From Flavobacterium sp. MedPE-SWcel (GTDB taxonomy: Bacteria > Bacteroidota > Bacteroidia > Flavobacteriales > Flavobacteriaceae), in assembly GCA_001874325.1 (NCBI GenBank), contig MPCW01000005.1, positions 141,244 to 205,243 on the forward strand: a stretch of DNA of 64,000 bases. Reading direction: 5' to 3'. The translations under genes and the position numbers were made by a program. This document shows, piece by piece, positions 47,353 to 55,637 of the stretch; the stretch's first letter is position 1; each line of letters starts with the position of its first letter. The notes beneath the pieces are model-generated. The model did not search any database. It had not been told where the DNA came from and saw nothing but the letters and a program-made list of their open reading frames with translations.

Positions 47353-49026
47353 ATGAGAATTAACAAAGACACTGCTTTAGGATTGTTATTAGCAACGGCT
47401 ATGACAATTGGTTTTACTGGTTGTAGTAAAAAAGGATCTGGTGGTAGCGGAAACACTTCTTCGGCTACAGGTTGGAAAATTAATGATAAGAAAGGTGGAT
47501 TCCAGCACAATTCTAAGTACAAGCAGCAGGAAACTGCTCCTGGACTTGTTGAAGTGGAAGGAGGAACTTTTACTATGGGTAGAGTAGCTGACGATGTTAT
47601 GCACGATTGGAACAACACTCCAACGCAGCAACACGTACAGTCATTCTATATGGATGAAACTGAGGTTACCAATGTAATGTACATGGAATACCTTGATTGG
47701 TTAAAAAGAGTATACCCTCCAAGTGAGGAAAATTACAAAAATATTTATGTTGGAGCATTGCCTGACACATTAGTTTGGAGAAGTGCATTAGGTTACAACG
47801 AGACAATGACTAACAACTACCTTAGACACCCTGCCTATGGAGATTATCCTGTAGTAGGTGTTAACTGGATACAAGCTGTAGAGTTTAGTAAATGGAGAAC
47901 AGACCGTGTAAATGAGTCAGTTCTTGAAAGAGAAGGTTATCTAAAAAGAGATGCTAAAATACTAGACGTTACCGCCGAATCAACATTTAGTACAGAAGCT
48001 TACCTAGAAAGTCCTAGTAAAAGTTACGGTGGTAATGAAGAAATCGTATACAAAGGCCCAAGGAATAAGCTTGCTGCTAAAGAGGATGCTAAAAATGTAT
48101 ATGCTCAGAGAACTTCTGGTATAATATTACCTGAATACAGACTTCCTACTGAATCTGAATGGGAGTATGCAGCTATCGCACTTGTAGGTAATCGTGAATA
48201 CAACTTATACAGAGGTAATAAAAAATATCCTTGGAAAGGTCAATATACTCGTAATGGTAAAAGACAATCTAAAGGTGATCAACTTGCTAACTTTAAACAA
48301 GGTAAAGGTGATTATGGTGGAATTGCTGGATGGTCTGATGACAATGCAGATATTACTGCTCCAGTAAAATCTTACCCAGCAAATGATTTTGGTTTATATG
48401 ACATGGCTGGTAACGTAGCTGAATGGGTTGCCGATGTATACCGTCCTATAGTAGATGACGAAGGAAATGACTTCAACTACTACAGAGGTAATGTTTACAT
48501 GAAAAACAAAATTGGTGAAGACGGTAGAGCTGAAATTGTAACTGCTGAAACTATAGAATACGACACTTTAAGTGATGGTAAAATAATAGCTAGAAACTTA
48601 CCAGGGCAAATTGCTCGAGAAAACATAACTCAAGAAGATGTTTTCTTAAGACAAAACTATACAAGAAGTGATAACAGAAGTTATAGGGATGGTGACGTAC
48701 AGTCGTCTCGTTACTACAACTATGGTGCTTCTGAAGAAGATGGATTAGCTGACAACCAAAGAATGTATGACTCTCCTAAACACAGAGTAGGTAGTGATAG
48801 TATTGGTAATATGGAACGCGAGTGGGATGCTTCATCTAAAAGAACAACACTTATAAATGATAACGTAAGAGTATTCAAAGGTGGATCTTGGAGAGATAGA
48901 GCTTACTGGCTAGATCCTTCTCAAAGAAGATACTACCCTCAGGATATGGCAACAGATTATATTGGATTTAGATGTGCAATGTCTAAAGTTGGTCCAAAAT
49001 CTACCCGTAAGACTGCAAGAAACTAA
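47353..49026 (+). CDS. gldJ: gliding motility lipoprotein GldJ
   Basis: 557 residues from the ATG at 47353. This start puts a proper lipoprotein signal first (MRINKDTALGLLLATAMTIG, Cys24 in FTGC); an upstream ATG at 47305 would add 16 residues that spoil it. The formylglycine-generating-enzyme-like fold is visible in 'VEGGTFTMGRVADD', 'YMDETEVTNVMYMEYLDW', 'YRLPTESEWEYAA', 'YDMAGNVAEWVAD' and 'FKGGSWRDRAYW'. GldJ is an outer membrane lipoprotein needed for gliding and T9SS stability. Confidence 0.96.
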   Translation: MRINKDTALGLLLATAMTIGFTGCSKKGSGGSGNTSSATGWKINDKKGGFQHNSKYKQQETAPGLVEVEGGTFTMGRVADDVMHDWNNTPTQQHVQSFYMDETEVTNVMYMEYLDWLKRVYPPSEENYKNIYVGALPDTLVWRSALGYNETMTNNYLRHPAYGDYPVVGVNWIQAVEFSKWRTDRVNESVLEREGYLKRDAKILDVTAESTFSTEAYLESPSKSYGGNEEIVYKGPRNKLAAKEDAKNVYAQRTSGIILPEYRLPTESEWEYAAIALVGNREYNLYRGNKKYPWKGQYTRNGKRQSKGDQLANFKQGKGDYGGIAGWSDDNADITAPVKSYPANDFGLYDMAGNVAEWVADVYRPIVDDEGNDFNYYRGNVYMKNKIGEDGRAEIVTAETIEYDTLSDGKIIARNLPGQIARENITQEDVFLRQNYTRSDNRSYRDGDVQSSRYYNYGASEEDGLADNQRMYDSPKHRVGSDSIGNMEREWDASSKRTTLINDNVRVFKGGSWRDRAYWLDPSQRRYYPQDMATDYIGFRCAMSKVGPKSTRKTARN

Positions 49027-49055
49027 AAACAGTTTTTTGATATAAAATTTACTTA

Positions 49056-49086
49056 ATAAAGCCCTATCTTAGGGCTTTATTTTTTT
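49056..49086 (+). terminator. terminator of gldJ abutting the murF start codon
   Basis: An 11-bp perfect stem ATAAAGCCCTA/TAGGGCTTTAT with a 3-nt loop is followed by six T. The T run ends two bases before the murF ATG at 49089. Confidence 0.9.
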
Positions 49087-49088
49087 AT

Positions 49089-50372
49089 ATGGATATCGCA
49101 AAACTTTACAATTACTTCTCTCAGTGCACAGCTGTAGCCACTGACACTCGAAAGATTAAAACTGGGACTTTATTTGTCGCCCTTAAAGGAACCAATTTTA
49201 ATGCTAATACTTTTGCAGAAGAAGCTTTATCAAAAGGAGCTAAATATGCAATAGTAGACGAGCCTGAATATAAAACGAATGAGAGAATACTCCTAGTAGA
49301 AAACACTCTTACTACATTACAGGAACTAGCCAATCATCACAGACGACACCTTGGATTACCAATTATAGCCCTAACAGGTAGTAACGGAAAAACTACGACT
49401 AAAGAACTCATCAATGCTGTTCTTTCAAAAAAGTACACTACCTCAGCAACACTAGGCAATTTCAATAACCACATTGGCGTACCCCTTACCCTACTTTCTT
49501 TTACTAAAGAAACAGAGATCGGTATTGTAGAAATGGGAGCCAACCACCAGAAGGAAATAGAATTACTTTGTAATATTGCCGAGCCAAACTTTGGCTATAT
49601 CACTAATTTTGGAAAAGCCCACTTAGAAGGGTTTGGCGGATATGAGGGCGTTATAAAAGGTAAAAGCGAACTCTATATACACCTTAAAAAACACAAAAAA
49701 ACTGCTTTTGTAAATCTTGATGACGTTATACAAGAAGAAAAGACAGTAACTATATCACGAATTACATTCGGTATCCAGAATTCGAAGTGTAACACAATTA
49801 TTGAAGCCGCTACAGCAAACCCAATGGTTGAAATAACATATAACGGACTTGATATACAAACCAATCTTATAGGAGCTTACAATACATCAAATATAAGCGC
49901 CGCTATTGCTATAGGCTCATATTTTAAAGTAAGTGATGATAAAATAAAACAGGCACTAGAAGAATACACTCCAAACAACAATCGCTCTCAATTGATAGAG
50001 AGGAATAGTAACAGAATAATACTCGATGCTTATAACGCGAACCCTAGTAGTATGACTGTAGCTATAAATAACCTTCTACAACTAGAAGGAGATAACAAAA
50101 CAGCCATACTGGGCGACATGTTTGAGCTTGGAGACGAAAGTAAGGAAGAACACAAAAAAATAGTTTACCAACTACTAGATTTAAATAATATCGAAATTTA
50201 CTTCATAGGTAAAGCTTTTTTTACCCACGAAATCGAAAAAGAAAAGATACACTTTTTTGAAACCTACGATAGTTTCAGCAAACATTTTGAAAGTAAAAAA
50301 ATAAAGAACAACACAATCTTAATAAAAGGATCTCGTGGTATGGCATTAGAAAGAGTACTCGATTTATTATAG
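49089..50372 (+). CDS. murF: UDP-N-acetylmuramoyl-tripeptide--D-alanyl-D-alanine ligase
   Basis: 427 residues. Mur ligase signatures: ATP loop 'ALTGSNGKTTTKELI', 'GNFNNHIGVPLTLL', 'GIVEMGANHQKEI', 'GKAHLEGFGG' and 'DAYNANPSSM'. It adds D-Ala-D-Ala to the cell-wall precursor in the cytoplasm. The start codon is two bases after the gldJ terminator, so its own promoter is unclear; expression may depend on read-through or on a start site within the hairpin region. Confidence 0.97.
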   Translation: MDIAKLYNYFSQCTAVATDTRKIKTGTLFVALKGTNFNANTFAEEALSKGAKYAIVDEPEYKTNERILLVENTLTTLQELANHHRRHLGLPIIALTGSNGKTTTKELINAVLSKKYTTSATLGNFNNHIGVPLTLLSFTKETEIGIVEMGANHQKEIELLCNIAEPNFGYITNFGKAHLEGFGGYEGVIKGKSELYIHLKKHKKTAFVNLDDVIQEEKTVTISRITFGIQNSKCNTIIEAATANPMVEITYNGLDIQTNLIGAYNTSNISAAIAIGSYFKVSDDKIKQALEEYTPNNNRSQLIERNSNRIILDAYNANPSSMTVAINNLLQLEGDNKTAILGDMFELGDESKEEHKKIVYQLLDLNNIEIYFIGKAFFTHEIEKEKIHFFETYDSFSKHFESKKIKNNTILIKGSRGMALERVLDLL

Positions 50373-50395
50373 CGACGTACTTAAACATTATATAC

Positions 50396-50429
50396 AAAAA
50401 AAGCTTCAGTAAAAACTGAAGCTTTTTTT
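50396..50429. terminator. bidirectional terminator between murF and tRNA-Val
   Basis: A 9-bp perfect stem AGCTTCAGT/ACTGAAGCT with AAAA loop is flanked by A and T runs. It ends 4 nt before the 3' end of the tRNA gene, so it can serve murF and the tRNA transcript. Confidence 0.93.
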
Positions 50430-50432
50430 TCG

Positions 50433-50507
50433 TGGGCAATGAGGGATTCGAACCCCCGACCCCCTCGGTGTAAACGAGGTGCTCTGAACCAACTGAGCTA
50501 ATTGCCC
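50433..50507 (-). tRNA. tRNA-Val (anticodon UAC)
   Basis: On the minus strand the 7-bp acceptor stem GGGCAAT/ATTGCCC, D-loop AGCTCAGTTGGTTCAGAGC, anticodon stem CCTCG/CGAGG with loop TTTACAC (anticodon TAC) and T-loop GGTTCGAATCC form a complete cloverleaf of 75 nt including the discriminator A. The CCA end is not encoded (ACG follows). It decodes GUA and probably other Val codons. Confidence 0.97.
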
Positions 50508-50601
50508 TATTTTGCTCTAACTCTTAAGACATATCTTGTTTGTTATTGCGAGTGCAAATATAAGAGGTTTTTGTAGATATACAAGGGTAAAATCAAAAAA
50601 A

Positions 50602-51816
50602 TTATAAAATTTCTGCTATTGTAAAAACACTTCCTCCCACATAAATAAAATCTTCTTTATCCGATTCATCAATAGCAAAATCATAAGCTTCTACTACAGA
50701 ACTATATATCTCTCCCTTCAAACCTAACAAGTTTGCTTCACTTTGCAAAATAGAAACATCAAGCCCTCTTGAAGTATTTGGCCTACAAAAATAATATTGT
50801 GCATTTTTAGGTAATAACGGTAAAATCTCTGCAAGATCTTTATCACTCACTACCCCAAAAACAATCCTAAGCACATCATGCTTTTGCTTTACTAATTGCT
50901 TCATCACAACTTCAAGTCCATCTTTATTGTGAGCAGCGTCACAAACCACAGTAGGGTTAGTTTTAATTTGCTGCCATCTTCCTTTAAAACCTGTATTACT
51001 AGCAACTGAAAGAAAACCTCTCTTTATAGCTTCTTCTTTTATTATAAAGTATTCTTCTAACTTTTTTAAAGTCGCTAATGTTGTGTTCTTATTTTGTGTT
51101 TGATAATCTCCTAACATATCCGAAGGATAATCATTATAAATTTCATCCTGAACAAAAGATATCGGAGCTTTGAGTTTATTCGCTACCATTTCAAAAACAG
51201 GTTTTGTTTCAGGGGTATATTCTCCTATTACAACTGAAGTGTTCTCTTTAATAATACCTGCTTTCTCCCCTGCAATTGCTTGCAATGTATTCCCTAAAAA
51301 CTGTGTGTGATCTAGTCCTATATTAGTAATTACAGAAATTAAAGGGTTTATAATATTAGTAGCGTCAAGTCTACCACCTAACCCTGTTTCTATAATAGCA
51401 ACATCGATCTTTTCTTTAGCAAAATAGTCAAATGCTAACCCAACTGTCATTTCAAAAAAACTAAGCTGTTCTGATTCAAAAAAAGCTTTGTTACCCGCTA
51501 CAAAATCACATACTTTAGTTTCTGGTATGTCCTGACCATTTATCTTTATACGTTCTCTAAAGTCTTTTATATGTGGAGAAGTATATAAACCTGTCTTATA
51601 CCCTTCTTCTTGTAATATAGAAGCTAACATACTCGATACAGATCCTTTACCGTTTGTTCCTGCTATATGTATGGTTTTAATCTTACGTTCTGGATTACCC
51701 AAGTGAGCTGCTAGTAGTATAGCATTACTAAGATCTTCTTTATATGCAGACGCTCCCTGCTGCTGATACATTGGCAACTGGTTAAACATCCAGTTTATGG
51801 TTTCTTGATAATTCAT
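50602..51816 (-). CDS. folC: bifunctional folylpolyglutamate synthase / dihydrofolate synthase
   Basis: 404 residues from the ATG at 51816 (MNYQETINWMFNQLP). The ATP loop is 'HIAGTNGKGSVSSML', with 'KTGLYTSPHI', 'ETGLGGRLDATNI' and 'DAAHNKDGLE' as further FolC/Mur-ligase-fold motifs. It adds glutamate to dihydropteroate and folates. An upstream in-frame ATG at 51849 lies inside the terminator stem of the preceding gene and was rejected. Confidence 0.95.
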   Translation of the reverse strand: MNYQETINWMFNQLPMYQQQGASAYKEDLSNAILLAAHLGNPERKIKTIHIAGTNGKGSVSSMLASILQEEGYKTGLYTSPHIKDFRERIKINGQDIPETKVCDFVAGNKAFFESEQLSFFEMTVGLAFDYFAKEKIDVAIIETGLGGRLDATNIINPLISVITNIGLDHTQFLGNTLQAIAGEKAGIIKENTSVVIGEYTPETKPVFEMVANKLKAPISFVQDEIYNDYPSDMLGDYQTQNKNTTLATLKKLEEYFIIKEEAIKRGFLSVASNTGFKGRWQQIKTNPTVVCDAAHNKDGLEVVMKQLVKQKHDVLRIVFGVVSDKDLAEILPLLPKNAQYYFCRPNTSRGLDVSILQSEANLLGLKGEIYSSVVEAYDFAIDESDKEDFIYVGGSVFTIAEIL

Positions 51817-51821
51817 ATAAC

Positions 51822-51849
51822 AAAAAAATGGCAGAATAATATCTGCCAT
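51822..51849 (-). terminator. terminator of the glutamate dehydrogenase gene
   Basis: Read on the minus strand: stem ATGGCAGA/TCTGCCAT with a 6-nt loop, then seven T. It begins 31 nt after the dehydrogenase stop and ends 5 nt before the folC ATG. Confidence 0.9.
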
Positions 51850-51880
51850 TAAAATTACTATTTTTAATACTTGTTCTAAC

Positions 51881-53107
51881 TTACACTAATTGTTTTAATG
51901 CAATTTCGAATGCTGTATGACTAATATTAGTTTTTGAAGTACTTTGAGCATATACATTTTGTATTGCTTTTTCTATCACCTCTGAAGTATCTTTAAATAC
52001 AGCTTCATCAGTCATACTTACTTTTTTCTCCATGAAATAAGCAAATACTCTTGCCATACCACAGTTAGAGATAAAATCTGGAATAAGACTCACTTTACTA
52101 TCTGTTGCCTCCATAATAGGGCCAAAGAATATTTCTTTATCTGCAAATGGTACATTTGCACCACAAGAGATAACTTCTAATCCTGAAGCAATCATATTAT
52201 CTACTTGCTCTTTTGTAACTAATCTTGAAGCAGCACATGGAGCAAATATATCTGCACCTATAGTCCATATTTCTTTATTAATAGTTTCAAAAGGAATCAT
52301 GTTTTCAGCAACAAGCTTGTTTCCATCTTTATTAAGAAATAAAGTTCTGATTTCCTCAAATGTAAAACCATCTTTATTTAGAACACCTCCATCTCGGTCT
52401 ATAATACCTACAACTTTAGCTCCCATTTCTGCAAGATAGAATGCTGCAGCAGAACCTACATTACCAAATCCTTGAACAATTGCTTTCTTTCCTTTTACAT
52501 CTCCTCCGTATGTAGTATAGAAGTGACGTACAGCCTCAGCAACACCATATCCTGTAATCATATCGGCTACAGTATATTTTCTATCAACATCTGGAGAGAA
52601 AGTTGCATTTTCTATAACTTTAACTACACCTTGACGTAATTGACCAATTCTGTTTATTTTATCAGCTTCAGTAGGCTTAAAGTGTCCGTTAAAAACACCT
52701 TCTTGCGGGTGCCATACACCACACTCTTCAGTCATTGGGATAACCTCATGTATTTCATCTACATTAAGATCTCCTCCTGTACCGTAATAGTTTTTTAATA
52801 ACGGAGAAACAGCTTTATACCATCTTTTTAAAACACCCTCTTTACGAGGATCTGCAGGATCGAAGTTAATTCCTGATTTAGCTCCTCCAATTGCAGGACC
52901 AGAAACACTAAATTTCACCTCCATTGTTTTTGCCAAAGAAAGTACTTCATTCATATCAAGGCCTTTTCTCATTCTAGTACCACCACCAGCAGCACCACCT
53001 CTTAATGAGTTTATTACTGTCCAACCTTCTGCTTCTGTTTCAGAGTCTTTCCAGTTAAATACTATTTCAGGTTCTTTATTTTCGAATTTGTTTAATAAGT
53101 CTTTCAT
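51881..53107 (-). CDS. Glu/Leu/Phe/Val dehydrogenase
   Basis: 408 residues. Dehydrogenase core 'GGGTRMRKGLDMNEVLSLAKTM', with catalytic Lys in 'GPAIGGAKSGINFDP', and an NAD-binding loop 'VQGFGNVGSAAAFYLAEMG'. It oxidatively deaminates glutamate, or a branched or aromatic amino acid; specificity cannot be told from sequence. It has its own -7 element, and a terminator follows. Confidence 0.94.
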   Translation of the reverse strand: MKDLLNKFENKEPEIVFNWKDSETEAEGWTVINSLRGGAAGGGTRMRKGLDMNEVLSLAKTMEVKFSVSGPAIGGAKSGINFDPADPRKEGVLKRWYKAVSPLLKNYYGTGGDLNVDEIHEVIPMTEECGVWHPQEGVFNGHFKPTEADKINRIGQLRQGVVKVIENATFSPDVDRKYTVADMITGYGVAEAVRHFYTTYGGDVKGKKAIVQGFGNVGSAAAFYLAEMGAKVVGIIDRDGGVLNKDGFTFEEIRTLFLNKDGNKLVAENMIPFETINKEIWTIGADIFAPCAASRLVTKEQVDNMIASGLEVISCGANVPFADKEIFFGPIMEATDSKVSLIPDFISNCGMARVFAYFMEKKVSMTDEAVFKDTSEVIEKAIQNVYAQSTSKTNISHTAFEIALKQLV

Positions 53108-53129
53108 TAGTGTGTTTTTTAAATCGACA

Positions 53130-53137
53130 CAAATATA
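53130..53137 (-). promoter_or_regulatory. -7 promoter element (TATATTTG) for the amino-acid dehydrogenase gene
   Basis: On the minus strand TATATTTG fits TAnnTTTG, 22 nt before the ATG at 53107. Confidence 0.6.
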
Positions 53138-53175
53138 TAAAACATATAAACGAGAATTCTGTATTTTTTTAGAGA

Positions 53176-55212
53176 TTATACAGGAAATGAAACTTTAATT
53201 GTAGATCCCTTACCTAGCTCAGAATCAATTTCGATAGTTCCGTTTAATACAGTCGTACGTTTCCTTAGGTTTTTGAGCCCTATTCCTCCTTTTGCTGTTT
53301 CAGGATCAAACCCAACACCGTCATCTGTAACGATTATAGTTATAATCTCTTCTTCTCTACTAATATCAACTCTTGCAAGGCTTGCTTTTGAGTATTTATT
53401 TACATTTTGAAGTGTCTCCTGAATGATTCTATATACATTAACTTTTAGTATGCTTGATAATGCATCCCAATCAATATTACTAGCTATTTCTGATTCAAAT
53501 AAAGTATCAAACGAATTCTTCTGATTTGTTATCATATACTCTAATATATTTTCAAAGCTATTTTGTTGCTGTAACATTGCATTTCTACTCAGGTCATGCG
53601 ATACTGAACGTATTTCTGTCTCTACACTTTGAAGTTCTTTTATAAACTCTTTCCTTTTTAATATTGAGTCTTCGTCTGATTTTTTATTGATGAACTCTAA
53701 ATTAAGTCGAACGGCATAAATATTATTAAGTATACCATCATGCAACTCCATGGCAATTCTATTTTTTTCATCTTGACGAGCAAGATCTATTTTACCCTGT
53801 TGCTCATTCATCAATTCATATACTTCCTCATTTGCTTTTTGCTGCTCCTGAATCAGTAATAATTCTTTATTTCGAGAATTAAGGTAATATATTATAAAAA
53901 TAGCCGCAATGAAAAGCAATACAACAGCCGAAACTCCTATTATAAAACTATTCTCTTTAACTAAAGCCTCCTTTTCGTCTTGAAGCTTACTTGTCTCATA
54001 CTCTATACGAGCATATTTTTCTCGATTAGCCCTAGCATTTTCTTGTAAACTATCACTTACTGTTATATATCTGTTAGAATAATATGTGCTCTTTTCTTTA
54101 TCTAATTCCGCTAATAGCTTAAGACTATTCAATATATCAAAATGACTTTTGATTACTTTTGCATTTTTATAAGCTGAATTAAGAAAGTCTAATGCTCTAA
54201 CCGTATCTTTTTTTGATGCAAAATATTCTCCTAAATGTATATTACTTGCTACAATACCTGATGTATTATTAAGACTATCTCTTATAACTAATGATTCAAA
54301 AAACAACTCTGGCAAATTAGAATCATCTTTTGCTTTAAACTTAGCATATGCCAAATTATTTAAAAGTTTAGCATATAAAGATGGAGCTCTATTTTTTAAA
54401 TTATCAAATTTAATCGCATCAGCATATAGCCTTATTGCCTGCTCATAATTTTGCTCTTCTACATAAACCCCACCCATGTTATTATAACATGAGGCCTTAT
54501 ACAGTTCTATATCTGCATCTGAGTATCCTATTTTTTTAAAATTATCAAGATATTTTAACGCTTCATTATAATAATTTAATGCTTCTCTTGTATTATTTTG
54601 ACCTTCTAATGCTGTAGCAATAAGGTTAAGACAATTGTAAACATGAGTAGTTCTTTCATCACCTGAAAGTAACTCTAATGCTTTAACAGCTTGAACTTCA
54701 CACAAAACATATTCACCAATATTATAATAAATATAGGCCTTATAAAGAATTGTTTCTCCAAGACTTCCTTTCTCGTCTAATGTTTCATATAAATTCTCTG
54801 CTTGATCATAATAAGAAAAGGCAGTATCATTATTAGCCTTTGCATAATAAACATCACCTATTCTATAAGTTGTCTCTGCCATGTCTAGCGTATCATTTGC
54901 ATCTGTTGCTAGCTCTAGTAAGTCTTTACCTACTGAAAGTGACTTGTCGTAAAGGTCTATATTATAATAGGCAGCTATTGTACGTCTATATAAATATCGA
55001 GATATAGAATCGTTTTGCCCTCCTGATTTTAATTCTGAATAAGCTGAATCAATATATTTTTCTCGTTGCCCAATATCAATTGATACATCAACTGATTCAT
55101 CCAGGTATTTTTCAGCCTTAGTTTTAGATAAAGACTGACTTTCTGGTGAATTACAAGAAGAGGCATACAGTAGTATACCTAAGAAAAAGAGTATTTTGTG
55201 AAGTGTTTTCAA
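53176..55212 (-). CDS. TPR-containing lipoprotein sensor histidine kinase (NarL partner type)
   Basis: 678 residues. A lipobox (LYASSC, Cys20) follows the N-terminal hydrophobic segment. About eight TPR units cover 40-400 (e.g. 'REALNYYNEALKYLDNF', 'EQAIRLYADAIKF'). A membrane helix lies near 425-448 (VSAVVLLFIAAIFIIYYL). The HisKA_3 box is 'DEKNRIAMELHDGILNN' and the ATPase domain ends 'IGLKNLRKRTTVLNG'. The kinase is inner-membrane bound with periplasmic TPRs. The start is TTG at 55212, the only option consistent with the signal. A 17-bp inverted repeat stands directly before it. Confidence 0.9.
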   Translation of the reverse strand: MKTLHKILFFLGILLYASSCNSPESQSLSKTKAEKYLDESVDVSIDIGQREKYIDSAYSELKSGGQNDSISRYLYRRTIAAYYNIDLYDKSLSVGKDLLELATDANDTLDMAETTYRIGDVYYAKANNDTAFSYYDQAENLYETLDEKGSLGETILYKAYIYYNIGEYVLCEVQAVKALELLSGDERTTHVYNCLNLIATALEGQNNTREALNYYNEALKYLDNFKKIGYSDADIELYKASCYNNMGGVYVEEQNYEQAIRLYADAIKFDNLKNRAPSLYAKLLNNLAYAKFKAKDDSNLPELFFESLVIRDSLNNTSGIVASNIHLGEYFASKKDTVRALDFLNSAYKNAKVIKSHFDILNSLKLLAELDKEKSTYYSNRYITVSDSLQENARANREKYARIEYETSKLQDEKEALVKENSFIIGVSAVVLLFIAAIFIIYYLNSRNKELLLIQEQQKANEEVYELMNEQQGKIDLARQDEKNRIAMELHDGILNNIYAVRLNLEFINKKSDEDSILKRKEFIKELQSVETEIRSVSHDLSRNAMLQQQNSFENILEYMITNQKNSFDTLFESEIASNIDWDALSSILKVNVYRIIQETLQNVNKYSKASLARVDISREEEIITIIVTDDGVGFDPETAKGGIGLKNLRKRTTVLNGTIEIDSELGKGSTIKVSFPV

Positions 55213-55213
55213 A

Positions 55214-55255
55214 TTTTTGAGGGCAATAGTAAAATAACTATTGCCCTCAAAAATA
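55214..55255 (-). promoter_or_regulatory. 17-bp inverted repeat with embedded -7 box before the kinase gene
   Basis: TTTTTGAGGGCAATAGT and its perfect complement, separated by a 6-nt loop, occupy 55214-55253. The upstream arm holds TATTTTTG on the minus strand (55255-55248), an exact -7 element, and the other arm ends 2 nt before the TTG start. The stem has T on the 5' side and A on the 3' side, so it is not an intrinsic terminator. It is an operator or 5'-leader hairpin candidate. Confidence 0.6.
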
Positions 55256-55279
55256 CTATATTTTATGATAACTTTACAA

Positions 55280-55456
55280 TTATGGCTTCATTGGTGGTTT
55301 TGGTAGGTCTTTGTCACCATTATCATTATCGATAGGTGGAATAAGTTCTGCTTGCGTTTCCATGTCTGCATTCATATCGCTGTCATCTGTTGAACAAGAA
55401 ACTGCTGTTAAACCAAAGAATGTCACTATACCTAATATAAGAAGATTTTTTTTCAT
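55280..55456 (-). CDS. 58-residue lipoprotein in the two-component locus
   Basis: A small frame from ATG 55454-55456 to TAA 55280-55282. The start 'MKKNLLILGIVTFFGLTAVSC' is a complete lipoprotein signal with Cys21. The mature part is only 38 residues, very acidic at first (STDDSDMNADMETQAE) and ends in Pro/Lys (KDLPKPPMKP). The acidic start resembles a surface export signal. A TATATTTG -7 element lies about 77 nt upstream. Placed between the LytTR regulator and the kinase, it could be a ligand or accessory protein. No homologous family was recognised. Confidence 0.8.
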   Translation of the reverse strand: MKKNLLILGIVTFFGLTAVSCSTDDSDMNADMETQAELIPPIDNDNGDKDLPKPPMKP

Positions 55457-55532
55457 GATAAGAAGATTTTAATAGATGTATATTGTTGTTTTTTGTTGTT
55501 AGAAACAACCTCTGCAGCGGTGATTTCTTTTA

Positions 55533-55540
55533 CAAATATA
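55533..55540 (-). promoter_or_regulatory. -7 promoter element (TATATTTG) for the small lipoprotein gene
   Basis: On the minus strand TATATTTG fits TAnnTTTG; the leader would be about 70 nt. Two short stems, AGACT/AGTCT (55585-55599) and CGAG/CTCG (55601-55611), lie further upstream; neither has a T run. Confidence 0.5.
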
Positions 55541-55637
55541 GAATCAAAAACCTACTTGATATAGTAATTTTAGCTTCGTTTAGTAGACTACCGAAGTCTG
55601 CGAGTAACTCGACCGATTTGAAGGGTAAATGACATTT

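Noticed and set aside
47305..47353. ATG at 47305 for gldJ
   Set aside because: It adds 16 residues before a complete lipoprotein signal; the 47353 start gives the expected GldJ length and lipobox.
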